From: an uncultured Clostridia bacterium
Lineage (GTDB): Bacteria; Bacillota; Clostridia; Christensenellales; Borkfalkiaceae
Reading direction: 5' to 3'
NCBI GenBank assembly: GCA_945835865.1
Contig: CAMAJQ010000010.1
Coordinates: forward strand, 1 to 10,335
Length of the DNA: 10,335 bases
Of this stretch, positions 1 through 8,583 are shown piece after piece (the stretch's first letter is position 1; every line of letters starts with the position of its first letter). The notes below the pieces were generated by a model. The model saw only the letters and a program-made list of their open reading frames with translations. It was not told the origin of the DNA and ran no database searches. A program made the translations under genes and the position numbers.

Positions 1-335
1 CCGCCGCTCCTCAGGACAACAAGATCAAAGTAGACGGCATCAACGTGCAGAAAAAGAGCAAGAAGGCGAGAAGCGCGAACGAAACGAGCGCGATCGTCTC
101 TCAGGTCGGCGCGATCGACGCCTCCAACGTTCTCGTCGTGTGCCCCGCCTGCGGGAAAGCCACGAGGGTTTCCTATAAGACGGAAAACGGCAAAAAGACG
201 AGAATCTGCAAGAAATGCGGCGCGGCGTTAGACGTTGTGGAAACGAAGAAAGCAGCCCCCGCGAAAAAGGCGGCGAAGAAGGATTCCGAAAAGAAGACCG
301 CTACCAAGAAAACTTCCAAAAAAGAAGAAGCCTGA
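1..335 (+). CDS. rplX: 50S ribosomal protein L24, 5' partial, zinc-ribbon form
   Basis: L24 is an early assembly protein of the large subunit that binds 23S rRNA domain I. The frame is open from base 3 and reads through KVDGINVQKKSKKARS, matching the L24 segment usually written VEGVN-VKKHxKP; the N-terminal KOW part lies upstream of the window. A GTG at 45 is an internal valine, not the start. A zinc ribbon is visible: CPAC (bases 141-152) and CKKC (207-218), 18 residues apart, around the conserved KATRVSYK. Such a cysteine-bearing L24 is known, for example in Thermus, but many bacteria lack it. After the usual end (ALDVVE) comes an extra tail of about 28 residues rich in Lys and Ala, probably disordered and RNA-binding by inference. 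Nineteen bases separate it from rplE. Confidence 0.93.
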   Translation, partial: AAPQDNKIKVDGINVQKKSKKARSANETSAIVSQVGAIDASNVLVVCPACGKATRVSYKTENGKKTRICKKCGAALDVVETKKAAPAKKAAKKDSEKKTATKKTSKKEEA

Positions 336-354
336 ATTTTAAAGGAGAATAAAA

Positions 355-951
355 ATGGCAGACAAACAGACTCAGGTTGCTAAGGAACCTGCAACCGATT
401 CCAAGTACGTTGCTAGAAAGAAGAAGCTGTACAAGGATGAGGTCGTTCCTTATCTCATGAAACGCTTCAACTATAAGAACGTGAACGAAGTTCCCAAGAT
501 GGTCAAGATCACGATCAATAACGGTCTCGGCGATTCGAAGGATAACGCGAAGAGCGTTCAGATGGCACAGCAGGAGCTTGCGCTCATTGCGGGGCAGAAG
601 CCCGTTCTCACCAAGGCGAAGAAGTCGGTAGCGAACTTCAAGGTCAGAGAAGGCATGAACGTCGGTATCAAGGTCACTTTGAGAAACAACAAAATGTACG
701 AGTTTTTCGATAAACTCGTCTCCATCGCTCTCCCGAGAGTGAGAGACTTCAAAGGGGTTCCCTCCAAGTCTTTCGACGGCAGAGGAAACTACGCGATGGG
801 CGTCAAAGAGCAGCTGATCTTCCCCGAAATCCAGTATGACCAGATTGAAAAGGTCAGAGGTTTCGATATCTGCATCGTGACCACGGCGAAGACGGACGAA
901 GAGGCTCGCGAGCTTCTCAAGGCAATGGGCATGCCCTTCAAAGCGAATTAA
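355..951 (+). CDS. rplE: 50S ribosomal protein L5
   Basis: L5 binds 5S rRNA with L18 and helps place it in the central protuberance; it also contacts the P-site tRNA and S13. The protein shows the family core: [20 protein letters not shown] near residues 28-48, the [14 protein letters not shown] stretch, and the signature [20 protein letters not shown] around 139-160. It is 198 residues, about 18 longer than the usual 179-180; the surplus is an N-terminal hydrophilic extension ([18 protein letters not shown]). The ATG at 355 is preceded by AAGGAG at a 7-base spacing, so the long start is well supported. In Escherichia coli the spc operon is repressed by S8 binding near the start of this gene; I see no obvious S8-type site here. 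Confidence 0.98.
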   Translation: MADKQTQVAKEPATDSKYVARKKKLYKDEVVPYLMKRFNYKNVNEVPKMVKITINNGLGDSKDNAKSVQMAQQELALIAGQKPVLTKAKKSVANFKVREGMNVGIKVTLRNNKMYEFFDKLVSIALPRVRDFKGVPSKSFDGRGNYAMGVKEQLIFPEIQYDQIEKVRGFDICIVTTAKTDEEARELLKAMGMPFKAN

Positions 952-965
952 GGAGAAAACGGATC

Positions 966-1151
966 ATGGCAAAACTCGCAATGATAAATAAACAGAAAAA
1001 GACACCCAAATACTCGACGAGAGGATATACGAGATGTTCTATCTGCGGCAGACCCCATGCCGTTCTCAGAAAATACGGCGTCTGCCGTATCTGCTTCAGA
1101 GAATTGGCTTACAAGGGGCAGATTCCCGGCGTGAAGAAGGCCAGCTGGTAA
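966..1151 (+). CDS. rpsZ: 30S ribosomal protein S14, zinc-binding type (S14p/S29e)
   Basis: S14 is a late-assembling protein of the 30S head. This is the short 61-residue zinc form, not the roughly 89-100 residue cysteine-free form. Four cysteines sit in two pairs, C24-x2-C27 and C40-x2-C43, within [13 protein letters not shown] and [11 protein letters not shown], and the C-terminus is the conserved PGVKKASW. The N-terminus [12 protein letters not shown] is close to the common MAKKAMIxKxxR. The position between rplE and rpsH is the normal spc location. The AAGGAG site overlaps the end of rplE, with nine bases before the ATG. The cysteine-free paralogue, which many Firmicutes induce when zinc is scarce, is not in this window. 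Confidence 0.97.
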   Translation: MAKLAMINKQKKTPKYSTRGYTRCSICGRPHAVLRKYGVCRICFRELAYKGQIPGVKKASW

Positions 1152-1167
1152 GAGGAGGTAGACGAAA

Positions 1168-1560
1168 ATGACAGATCCTATCGCAGATATGCTCACGCGC
1201 ATCAGAAACGCGCTTACCGTTAAAATGGATACGGTGGAAATCCCCGCGTCCAACATGAAGAAGTCCATCGCGAAGATCCTTCTCGACGAAGGCTATATCT
1301 CCGGATACGAAGTCGTCGAGGACGGCGTGCAGGGAAAAATCGTGGTCACGCTCAAATACGGACCGAAGGGCGAAAGAGTCATCAACGGTCTGAAGAGAGT
1401 TTCCAAGCCCGGTCTGAGAATTTACGCGGGCTGTGAAGAACTGCCCAAAGTTCTGGGCGGACTCGGAATCGCGATCATTTCCACCCCGAAGGGCGTGATG
1501 ACGGATAAAGAAGCAAGAAAGACCAATCACGGCGGCGAAGTTCTTGCTTACGTTTGGTAA
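1168..1560 (+). CDS. rpsH: 30S ribosomal protein S8
   Basis: S8 is a primary 16S rRNA binder that nucleates the central domain of the small subunit; in E. coli it also represses the spc operon. The 130-residue length is typical. The N-terminal domain begins with the near-invariant [15 protein letters not shown], and the C-terminal RNA-binding domain has [14 protein letters not shown], the [20 protein letters not shown] signature and the closing [10 protein letters not shown] strong GAGGAGGT site follows the rpsZ stop directly, with eight bases to the ATG. Nothing is unusual except local substitution in the loop before GGEVL (KTNHGGE). The spacing to rplF is 12 bases, consistent with cotranscription. 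Confidence 0.98.
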   Translation: MTDPIADMLTRIRNALTVKMDTVEIPASNMKKSIAKILLDEGYISGYEVVEDGVQGKIVVTLKYGPKGERVINGLKRVSKPGLRIYAGCEELPKVLGGLGIAIISTPKGVMTDKEARKTNHGGEVLAYVW

Positions 1561-1572
1561 AGGAGGTCTTAT

Positions 1573-2115
1573 ATGTCCAGAATTGGTAGAGAACCGGTAG
1601 AAATCCCGGCAGGCGTTACCGTCGCGACGGATAACGGCGTTATTACCGTAAAAGGGCCTCTCGGCACGCTTACGCAGGATTATGACGCGAAAAACATCAC
1701 GATCGAGGTCGAAGGCGCCGTCGCTCACGTCAAGAGAGCGAACGACGAAGACGCGGTCAGAGCGAAACACGGCTTATACAGGGCGCTTCTCCACAATATG
1801 GTGGTCGGCGTGACGAAGGGTTACGAGAAGAACCTGATCGTCAACGGCGTCGGCTGGAAGATCGCACAGCAGGGCAAGGATATTTCCCTTTCCGTCGGCT
1901 TCAGCCACAACGTCGTCTTCAAGGCGAAAGACGGTATCACTCTTACAGCCGTTTCCCCCACGGAAATCTCCGTCAAGGGAATCGATAAGGTCGCGGTGGG
2001 CGAAACCGCGGCGACCATCAGAGCGATCAGAAAGCCCGAACCTTACCACGGTTACGGAATCTCCTATAAGGACGAAGTGATCGAGCGGAAGGAAGGCAAG
2101 ACTGCAGGCAAATAA
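1573..2115 (+). CDS. rplF: 50S ribosomal protein L6
   Basis: L6 binds 23S rRNA near the sarcin-ricin loop and the base of the L7/L12 stalk. The 180 residues carry the two tandem L6 folds: MSRIGREPVEIPAGV and VKGPLGTL in the first, VNGVGWKIAQQGKDISLSVG at the domain junction, and the C-terminal signature RAIRKPEPYHGYGISYKDEV. The family norm at the end is PEPYKGKGIRY; here it is PEPYHGYGISY, with fewer basic residues but the same register. An AGGAGGT site lies seven bases after the rpsH stop region and before the ATG. Gap to rplR is 13 bases. Confidence 0.98.
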   Translation: MSRIGREPVEIPAGVTVATDNGVITVKGPLGTLTQDYDAKNITIEVEGAVAHVKRANDEDAVRAKHGLYRALLHNMVVGVTKGYEKNLIVNGVGWKIAQQGKDISLSVGFSHNVVFKAKDGITLTAVSPTEISVKGIDKVAVGETAATIRAIRKPEPYHGYGISYKDEVIERKEGKTAGK

Positions 2116-2128
2116 GGAGTAAACCGAT

Positions 2129-2497
2129 ATGATATCTAAAATCGATAAAAACGCAGACAGAAAGAAGAGACACGAGAGAGTCAGAGTGAAAATCTCCGGC
2201 ACTGCCGAGTGTCCGAGACTGTGTGTGTACAGAAGTCTGAATCACATTTACGCACAGATCATCGACGACGTGAAGGGCAACACGCTCTGCGCCTGCTCGA
2301 CCGAAGAAAAAGCGGTCAAGGCTCTCGTCGAAGGGAAGACGAAAGTCGAACAGGCAAAGATCGTCGGTACGGAACTTGCGAAAAAGGCGACCGCGAAAGG
2401 GATCGAGAACGTCGTTTTCGACCGCGGCGGATACCTTTACATCGGCAGAGTTCAGGGTTTAGCGGAAGGCGCCAGAGAAGGCGGCTTGAAATTCTAA
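2129..2497 (+). CDS. rplR: 50S ribosomal protein L18
   Basis: L18 binds 5S rRNA together with L5 in the central protuberance. The 122-residue protein is of normal size. It shows the basic N-terminus ([20 protein letters not shown]), the [19 protein letters not shown] core near residues 29-47, and the C-terminal [20 protein letters not shown] signature (98-116). Three cysteines (C28, C32, C53 region) sit where many homologues have R, N or A; they are not arranged like a zinc site. An AAGGAG overlaps the rplF stop and is followed by about ten bases before the ATG. Neighbours rplF and rpsE are the expected spc partners. Confidence 0.98.
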   Translation: MISKIDKNADRKKRHERVRVKISGTAECPRLCVYRSLNHIYAQIIDDVKGNTLCACSTEEKAVKALVEGKTKVEQAKIVGTELAKKATAKGIENVVFDRGGYLYIGRVQGLAEGAREGGLKF

Positions 2498-2512
2498 GAG
2501 GAGGAACGAAAA

Positions 2513-3034
2513 ATGGCGAAAGATAACAACAGACCTCAAAGAAGACAGGATCGCGACGACGGGCTTTGCAAAAAACTCATTGCCGTCAACCGTATCACGA
2601 AGGTCGTGAAGGGCGGACGCAAAATGCGTTTCTCCGCACTCGTCGTCATCGGCGACGAAAACGGCAAAGTCGGTTACGGCGCCGGAAAGGCGAACGAAGT
2701 TCCCGAAGCCATCGAAAAGGCGACCGCTCAGGCGAAGAAAGCGATGAAGAAGGTCTCCCTTGTCGGAACGACCATTCCTCACGCCGTTCACGGGAAATTC
2801 GGCAGAGGTTCCGTCCTCATGATGCCCGCCGCAGAAGGTACCGGCGTGATCGCCGGCGGCCCCGTCCGTGCCGTCATGGAAGCTGCCGGGATCAAAAACA
2901 TCAGAACGAAATCTCACGGTTCCAACAACCCCGTCAACATGGTGAAAGCCGTTATCGCCGGTTTGAACGAACTCAAGACGGTGGAAGAAGTCGCCGCTCT
3001 CCGCGGTAAGACGATCGAAGAGATTCAGGGATAA
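2513..3034 (+). CDS. rpsE: 30S ribosomal protein S5
   Basis: S5 is a 30S protein near the mRNA entry channel and the decoding site, involved in fidelity. The 173-residue product has the N-terminal double-stranded RNA-binding fold ([21 protein letters not shown] through [18 protein letters not shown], residues 20-70) and the C-terminal domain with [18 protein letters not shown] (99-116) and the [14 protein letters not shown] signature. The VKGGRK loop at 32-37 corresponds to the region where spectinomycin-resistance changes occur in other species; it looks wild type. GAGGAGG lies directly after the rplR stop, about eight bases before the ATG. Confidence 0.98.
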   Translation: MAKDNNRPQRRQDRDDGLCKKLIAVNRITKVVKGGRKMRFSALVVIGDENGKVGYGAGKANEVPEAIEKATAQAKKAMKKVSLVGTTIPHAVHGKFGRGSVLMMPAAEGTGVIAGGPVRAVMEAAGIKNIRTKSHGSNNPVNMVKAVIAGLNELKTVEEVAALRGKTIEEIQG

Positions 3035-3048
3035 GGAGGAACTTTCAA

Positions 3049-3231
3049 ATGGAAAATCAGGTAAAAGTAACTCTTATCAGAAGCACGATCGGCGCGCTTC
3101 CCAAACAGAAAGCGACCGTAGCCGCTCTCGGGCTTAAAAAAATAAATCAATCGAAGGTTTTTACCGACAGCGCAACATTGCAGGGACAGATTAAAGTCGT
3201 TTCCCACATGGTAAAAGTCGAGAAGATCTAA
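3049..3231 (+). CDS. rpmD: 50S ribosomal protein L30
   Basis: L30 is a small non-essential-in-some-species protein on the solvent side of the 50S subunit. The 60 residues match the usual bacterial length and pattern: [20 protein letters not shown], then [20 protein letters not shown], then [14 protein letters not shown]. These correspond to the family's short beta-alpha-beta-alpha-beta fold. GGAGG begins right after the rpsE stop with nine bases before the ATG. Placement between rpsE and rplO is the standard spc order. No oddity seen. Confidence 0.97.
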   Translation: MENQVKVTLIRSTIGALPKQKATVAALGLKKINQSKVFTDSATLQGQIKVVSHMVKVEKI

Positions 3232-3244
3232 GGAAGGTAAAACT

Positions 3245-3691
3245 ATGAGAATTGATACGTTACAGCCCGCAGAAGGTGCGAGAACTTCCAAGAAAAGACT
3301 GGGAAGAGGCATCGGCTCGGGGCTCGGCAAAACGAGCGGTAAAGGTCACAAAGGTCAGTGGGCGAGAAGCGGCGGCGGCGTGAGACCCGGATTCGAAGGC
3401 GGACAGATGCCTTTGACCCGTAAGGTTCCCAAGCGCGGCTTCAACAATCACTTCAGAACAGTATATGCAATTGTTAACGTCGAACAGCTTTCCGGCTTTG
3501 AATCCGGTACGGTCGTCGATTACGACACGTTGCTCGAATACGGTCTCGTCAAGGAGATCAAGGGTGCGTGCGGACTTAAAGTCCTCGGTAACGGCGAGTT
3601 AAACGTTGCTCTTACCGTAAAGGCCGAAAAATTTTCGGCGGCTGCGAAAGAAGCCATCGAAAAAGCGGGCGGAACGGCTGAGCAAGCGTAA
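3245..3691 (+). CDS. rplO: 50S ribosomal protein L15
   Basis: L15 is a 23S rRNA-binding protein with a long extended N-terminal arm that threads into the 50S core. The 148-residue product shows this glycine- and arginine-rich arm: [20 protein letters not shown] (17-36), then [17 protein letters not shown] (41-57) and VPKRGFNN. The globular C-terminal half contains [17 protein letters not shown] and the KVLGNGEL signature. Residue 39 is Trp in [10 protein letters not shown], where Lys or Asn is commoner; this is a tolerated site as far as I know. The site GGAAGG lies ahead of the ATG. A 28-base gap with its own GGAGG then leads to secY. Confidence 0.98.
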   Translation: MRIDTLQPAEGARTSKKRLGRGIGSGLGKTSGKGHKGQWARSGGGVRPGFEGGQMPLTRKVPKRGFNNHFRTVYAIVNVEQLSGFESGTVVDYDTLLEYGLVKEIKGACGLKVLGNGELNVALTVKAEKFSAAAKEAIEKAGGTAEQA

Positions 3692-3719
3692 CCTACCAGA
3701 AAGAAGCGGAGGGTAGAAA

Positions 3720-5691
<1,972 letters not shown>

Positions 5692-5727
5692 TCGAAAAGT
5701 GCGGTAACCGAAAGGTGAGGACTTGAG

Positions 5728-6465
5728 ATGATTTATATCAAGACGGATAAAGAGATCGAACTCATGCGGGCGCCCTGCCGCGTCGTGCGGGACGCGCTCC
5801 TCGTAGCCGAGGAAAACCTGAAGGCGGGTATGACGACCGCGGAGTTGGATCGGATCGTTCACGAGTATATTCTGTCGACGGGCGCGAAGCCCTCGTTTCT
5901 GGGACTTTACGGATTTCCCGCCGCGACCTGCATCTCCATCGACGACGAGGTCGTGCACGGAATCCCCTCCGACAGGATCATCGAGGAAGGGCAGATCGTG
6001 AGCGTCGACGTGGGGGCTTATCTCAACGGATTCCACGGCGACGGGGCGAGAAGTTTTTACGTGGGCGACATCGATCCCGAGAAGAAGAGGCTCATCGAAG
6101 TGACGAAGCAGTGCTTCTTTGAAGGAATCAAAGATATTTGCATCGGCAGCTGTCTCGGAGACGTCGGCGCACAAGTGCAGGCGTACGCGGAGAGCAACGG
6201 ATTCTCCGTGGTGAGGGATATGGTCGGACACGGCATCGGGAAAAAGATGCACGAAGATCCTTCCGTTCCCAACTACGGCAGGAGAGGCACGGGCATCCGG
6301 CTGAAACGGAATATGACCGTTGCCATCGAGCCGATGATCAATATGGGCGGTTACGAAATCGAAATCGACGGATGGAAATGCGTAACGCTCGACGGCAAAC
6401 CCTCTGCGCATTACGAAAACACCGTGTTGATCGGCGATAACGGCGTAGAGATCCTGACCCTTTAA
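5728..6465 (+). CDS. map: methionine aminopeptidase, type I
   Basis: This enzyme removes the initiator methionine from nascent proteins, using a two-metal centre. The 245-residue length fits the short type Ia form without an N-terminal zinc extension. Metal ligands can be assigned by alignment to E. coli: D94 (SVDVGAY), D105 (FHGDGAR), H168 (GHGIGKKMHE), E201 (AIEPM) and E230 (AHYENTV). The substrate-contacting histidines are H77 (EVVHGIP) and H175. All key residues are intact. The start has AGGTGAGG upstream at a normal distance. The 36-base gap after adk is longer than in the ribosomal part but contains no gene. The gene sits in the usual secY-adk-map block. Confidence 0.98.
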   Translation: MIYIKTDKEIELMRAPCRVVRDALLVAEENLKAGMTTAELDRIVHEYILSTGAKPSFLGLYGFPAATCISIDDEVVHGIPSDRIIEEGQIVSVDVGAYLNGFHGDGARSFYVGDIDPEKKRLIEVTKQCFFEGIKDICIGSCLGDVGAQVQAYAESNGFSVVRDMVGHGIGKKMHEDPSVPNYGRRGTGIRLKRNMTVAIEPMINMGGYEIEIDGWKCVTLDGKPSAHYENTVLIGDNGVEILTL

Positions 6466-6630
6466 GCTGCCCGGAGGAATGACCGCGGCAGGAACCGAAA
6501 CGCGTATTCCGCAATTCTGATGGTAAAAGTGTAAACTTTTAGACTATAAAGGATGAAGCTGAGGGAATACGTAAAGAAACCGTAGATTGCCGGAATTTCC
6601 GGCGGTAAAATAAAATTGGAGGAATCAACT
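6466..6630 (+). other. map-infA intergenic region, no gene seen
   Basis: This 165-base stretch is the longest internal gap in the cluster. Many Firmicutes have a small KOW-domain gene here; none of the three forward frames shows one. Two short perfect hairpins are present: TAAAAGT/ACTTTTA at 6524-6530 and 6535-6541 with loop GTAA, and a stem at 6587-6594/6598-6605 (centre GCCGGA-AUU-UCCGGC plus two U-G pairs). Neither is followed by a U-tract, so I do not call terminators. A TATAAA at 6545-6550 lacks a convincing -35 partner. Confidence 0.6.
6618..6622 (+). promoter_or_regulatory. Shine-Dalgarno of infA, decides GTG start
   Basis: GGAGG lies eight bases before the GTG at 6631. It overlaps the TTG at 6616, which would otherwise give a five-residue longer protein. 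A ribosome binding site cannot serve a start codon it overlaps, so GTG 6631 is chosen. Confidence 0.85.
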
Positions 6631-6852
6631 GTGTCAAAGGACGACGTTATAGAGGCAGAAGGGGTTATCGAAGAGGCTCTTCCGAACGCCACGTTCAAGG
6701 TAAAACTCTCGAACGGGTACGTGATAACCGCTTACATTTCGGGGAAACTGAGAATGAACTACATCAAGATCATTCCCGGAGATTCCGTCAAAATAGAAAT
6801 GAGCCCTTATGATTTGACGAAAGGTCGGATCGTCTGGCGTAGCAAAAACTGA
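6631..6852 (+). CDS. infA: translation initiation factor IF-1
   Basis: IF-1 binds the A site of the 30S subunit during initiation and works with IF-2 and IF-3. From the GTG start the protein is 73 residues, beginning [19 protein letters not shown] after the initiator, which is where IF-1 proteins normally begin. The single OB-fold is evident: [20 protein letters not shown] (22-41), [20 protein letters not shown], and the terminal [16 protein letters not shown] 15 bases upstream is in frame but overlaps the Shine-Dalgarno. The non-ATG start in an otherwise ATG-only cluster, together with hairpins upstream, may tune its output; that is inference. rpmJ follows after 38 bases. Confidence 0.97.
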   Translation: MSKDDVIEAEGVIEEALPNATFKVKLSNGYVITAYISGKLRMNYIKIIPGDSVKIEMSPYDLTKGRIVWRSKN

Positions 6853-6890
6853 CAATTTTATTCATTCAGCAAAAATCGGAGGATTGAAAA

Positions 6891-7007
6891 ATGAAAGTAA
6901 GACCATCAGTGAAACCTATGTGCGACAAATGCAGAGTCATTAAACGAGAAGGTAAAGTTATGGTGATCTGTTCCAAGAACAAGAGCCATAAACAGAGACA
7001 AGGTTAA
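6891..7007 (+). CDS. rpmJ: 50S ribosomal protein L36, zinc-binding type
   Basis: L36 is the smallest large-subunit protein and packs against 23S rRNA near the base of the stalk. The frame encodes 38 residues, starting [14 protein letters not shown] and ending HKQRQG, an unmistakable L36. The zinc ligands are C11, C14, C27 and H33. The usual 37-residue form has four residues between the last Cys and His (CENPKH); here there are five (CSKNKSH), hence the extra residue. A CGGAGG site is eight bases before the ATG. Its place between infA and rpsM is standard. Confidence 0.96.
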   Translation: MKVRPSVKPMCDKCRVIKREGKVMVICSKNKSHKQRQG

Positions 7008-7019
7008 TTGATCATCAAC

Positions 7020-7060
7020 CGCGGACGGAAAACCCAAAATTTAAAAATCGACCGTCCGTG
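7020..7060 (+). promoter_or_regulatory. hairpin in rpsM leader, possible autoregulatory site
   Basis: In the 88-base gap between rpmJ and rpsM, CGGACGG (7022-7028) pairs with CCGTCCG (7052-7058); a G-U and a C-G pair extend the stem to nine pairs (7020-7028/7052-7060). The 23-base loop is A-rich. No U-tract follows, so it is not a terminator. Loop bases AAAAU (7036-7040) could pair with AUUUU (7076-7080) just before the GGAGG at 7082-7086, a weak pseudoknot possibility. In E. coli, S4 represses the alpha operon by binding a pseudoknot at rpsM; similarity here is only architectural. Confidence 0.45.
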
Positions 7061-7095
7061 CAACAATCTTAATTTATTTTCGGAGGACATTACAA

Positions 7096-7473
7096 ATGGC
7101 TCGTATTGCCGGTGTAGATTTACCAAGAGAAAAGCGCGTTGAGATCGGTATCACTTATATTTACGGTATCGGCAGACCCACCGCGCAGAAGATTTTAAAG
7201 GAAACAGGCGTCAACCCTGACACGAGAGTGAAGGACCTTACGGAAGACGATATCGCCAAGCTCAGAGAGTATATCGAGCACAATTATAAAGTGGAAGGCG
7301 AACTCAAGTCCGAGAAGTCCATGGCGATCAAGAGACTGATGGAAATCGGCTGCTATCGCGGTGTCAGACACAGAAAAGGTCTGCCCGTGAGAGGTCAGAG
7401 TTCCAAGAGAAACGCGAGAACGAGAAAGGGTCCGCGCCGTACCGTAGCCAAGAAGAAGACTGCTACCAAATAA
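7096..7473 (+). CDS. rpsM: 30S ribosomal protein S13
   Basis: S13 sits in the 30S head, forms intersubunit bridges with L5 and touches P-site tRNA through its tail. The 125-residue protein starts [20 protein letters not shown], contains the helix-hairpin-helix-like [13 protein letters not shown] (22-34), and the [22 protein letters not shown] signature (80-101). The basic tail [15 protein letters not shown] is conserved. Residues 102-105 are SSKR, where homologues usually have R/K-T-x-x; the change does not disturb the flanks. A CGGAGG site precedes the ATG by nine bases. It is the first gene of the alpha-operon block and is preceded by a hairpin-bearing leader. Confidence 0.98.
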   Translation: MARIAGVDLPREKRVEIGITYIYGIGRPTAQKILKETGVNPDTRVKDLTEDDIAKLREYIEHNYKVEGELKSEKSMAIKRLMEIGCYRGVRHRKGLPVRGQSSKRNARTRKGPRRTVAKKKTATK

Positions 7474-7492
7474 GCAAAGGAGGACTTGAGAA

Positions 7493-7882
7493 ATGGCTGT
7501 TAAGAAAGTTGTTAAAAAACGTAAAGAGATCAAAAACGTTGATAAAGGTCAGGTTCACATCAAATCCTCTTTCAACAATACCATCGTTACCGTGACGGAC
7601 GCAAACGGAAATGCGATCGCGCAGTGCAGCGCGGGCGCTCTCGGATACAGAGGCTCGAGAAAGAGCACTCCGTTTGCCGCTCAGCAGGCGTCGGAAACGG
7701 CTGCGAAAGCCGCGATGGAACACGGGCTTCGCTCCGTCGAAGTGTTCGTGAAGGGCCCCGGTCAGGGCAGAGAGTCGGCGATCAGAGCGCTCGGCAACTG
7801 CGGCATCGAGGTCACGATGATTCAGGACGTGTCGCCCATTCCTCACAACGGATGCCGCCCGCCCAAACGCCGTAGAGTATAA
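7493..7882 (+). CDS. rpsK: 30S ribosomal protein S11
   Basis: S11 lies on the 30S platform and contributes to the mRNA exit and E-site region. The 129-residue product has the variable basic N-terminus ([15 protein letters not shown]), then the conserved [21 protein letters not shown] (19-39), the [20 protein letters not shown] segment, [15 protein letters not shown], and the nearly invariant C-terminus [16 protein letters not shown]. An AAAGGAGGA site occurs between the rpsM stop and the ATG. The stop codon lies inside a TATAAT string that I do not regard as a promoter. Gap to rpsD is 18 bases. Confidence 0.98.
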   Translation: MAVKKVVKKRKEIKNVDKGQVHIKSSFNNTIVTVTDANGNAIAQCSAGALGYRGSRKSTPFAAQQASETAAKAAMEHGLRSVEVFVKGPGQGRESAIRALGNCGIEVTMIQDVSPIPHNGCRPPKRRRV

Positions 7883-7900
7883 TAGGAGGTAACAGTAATT

Positions 7901-8527
7901 ATGGCTAAATATACAGATGCGAAATGCCGCCTGTGCAGACGTGAAGGCGGAAAGTTGTTCTTAAAGGGCGATAAGTGCTATAAGACTTCCTGCCCCTTTG
8001 AAAAGAGACCCGTTGCTCCCGGTCAGCACGGAGCGGACAGAAAGAAGGTTTCCGAATACGGCCTGCAGCTTCGTGAAAAACAGAAGACGAAGAGAATTTA
8101 CGGCGTGCTCGAAGGTCAGTTCAAAGAGTACTACGTAAAAGCCGACCGCATGAAGGGCATTACGGGTGAAAACATGCTTTCCCTTCTGGAAAGAAGACTC
8201 GACAACGTCGTTTACAGAATGGGCATTGCGGTTTCGAGGGCTCAGGCGCGTCAGCTCGTCACGCACGCTCACTTCTCCGTGAACGGCAGACCCGTCGACA
8301 TCGCTTCCTATCAGGTCAAGGTCGGCGACGTGATCGCCGTCAAGGAAACCAAAAAATCCAGCCCCTATTTCGAGGCTCTGAAGGCGACCGCGAAGAGCGG
8401 AAAAATGCCCAAATGGCTCGATTTCGATACCGAAAAACTGGAAGGAAAAATTCTTGCACTTCCGACAAGAGAGGACATCGATTCGCAGATCTCCGAACAT
8501 ATGATCGTCGAATTGTACTCCAAGTAA
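7901..8527 (+). CDS. rpsD: 30S ribosomal protein S4, zinc-binding type
   Basis: S4 is a primary 16S rRNA binder that starts assembly of the 5' domain and lines the mRNA entry; in E. coli it also represses the alpha operon. The 208-residue protein has the N-terminal zinc form, C9-x2-C12-x13-C26-x4-C31, followed by RPVAPGQHG. The S4 RNA-binding domain is at about 98-160 ([20 protein letters not shown] through [19 protein letters not shown]). The C-terminus [15 protein letters not shown] is typical. An AGGAGGT site stands before the ATG. In Bacillus subtilis rpsD is elsewhere in the genome; its position here between rpsK and rpoA is the arrangement of Clostridia and many other bacteria. Confidence 0.98.
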   Translation: MAKYTDAKCRLCRREGGKLFLKGDKCYKTSCPFEKRPVAPGQHGADRKKVSEYGLQLREKQKTKRIYGVLEGQFKEYYVKADRMKGITGENMLSLLERRLDNVVYRMGIAVSRAQARQLVTHAHFSVNGRPVDIASYQVKVGDVIAVKETKKSSPYFEALKATAKSGKMPKWLDFDTEKLEGKILALPTREDIDSQISEHMIVELYSK

Positions 8528-8553
8528 TATATACGAAAGCAAAGATATATTAC
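8524..8553 (+). promoter_or_regulatory. AU-rich hairpin spanning the rpsD stop codon
   Basis: GTAATATAT (8524-8532) and ATATATTAC (8545-8553) form a perfect nine-pair stem with a 12-base loop (ACGAAAGCAAAG). The rpsD stop TAA (8525-8527) lies in the 5' arm. No U-tract follows, and rpoA's GGGAGG comes about 15 bases later. It could slow or tune transfer of ribosomes to rpoA or mark an RNA processing site; the sequence shows only the symmetry. Confidence 0.4.
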
Positions 8554-8583
8554 AACAAAATTTAATCGGGAGGTATTTTTTCC

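Noticed and set aside
45..335. Taking GTG at 45 as the start of rplX
   Set aside because: The frame is open upstream to the window edge and the upstream residues (KIKVDGIN) belong to L24; the codon is an internal valine.
6479..6520. Thirteen-codon frame MTAAGTETRIPQF after a GGAGG
   Set aside because: GGAGG ends one base before the ATG, too close for initiation, and the peptide has no attenuation-like run of codons.
6553..6585. Ten-codon frame MKLREYVKKP in the map-infA gap, faintly like the start of L36
   Set aside because: AGG abuts the ATG, so there is no usable ribosome binding site; no cysteines follow, and the true rpmJ is intact at 6891-7007. Most likely coincidence.
7008..7018. Dyad TTGATCATCAA just after rpmJ as an operator
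   Set aside because: Short, AT-rich, within a transcribed leader and without any repeat copy; chance is adequate.
7878..7883. Perfect TATAAT at the rpsK stop codon
   Set aside because: The position 17 bases upstream is GC-rich (CCGCCC) with no resemblance to TTGACA, and there is no extended -10 TG. It arises from GTA-TAA-T at the stop.
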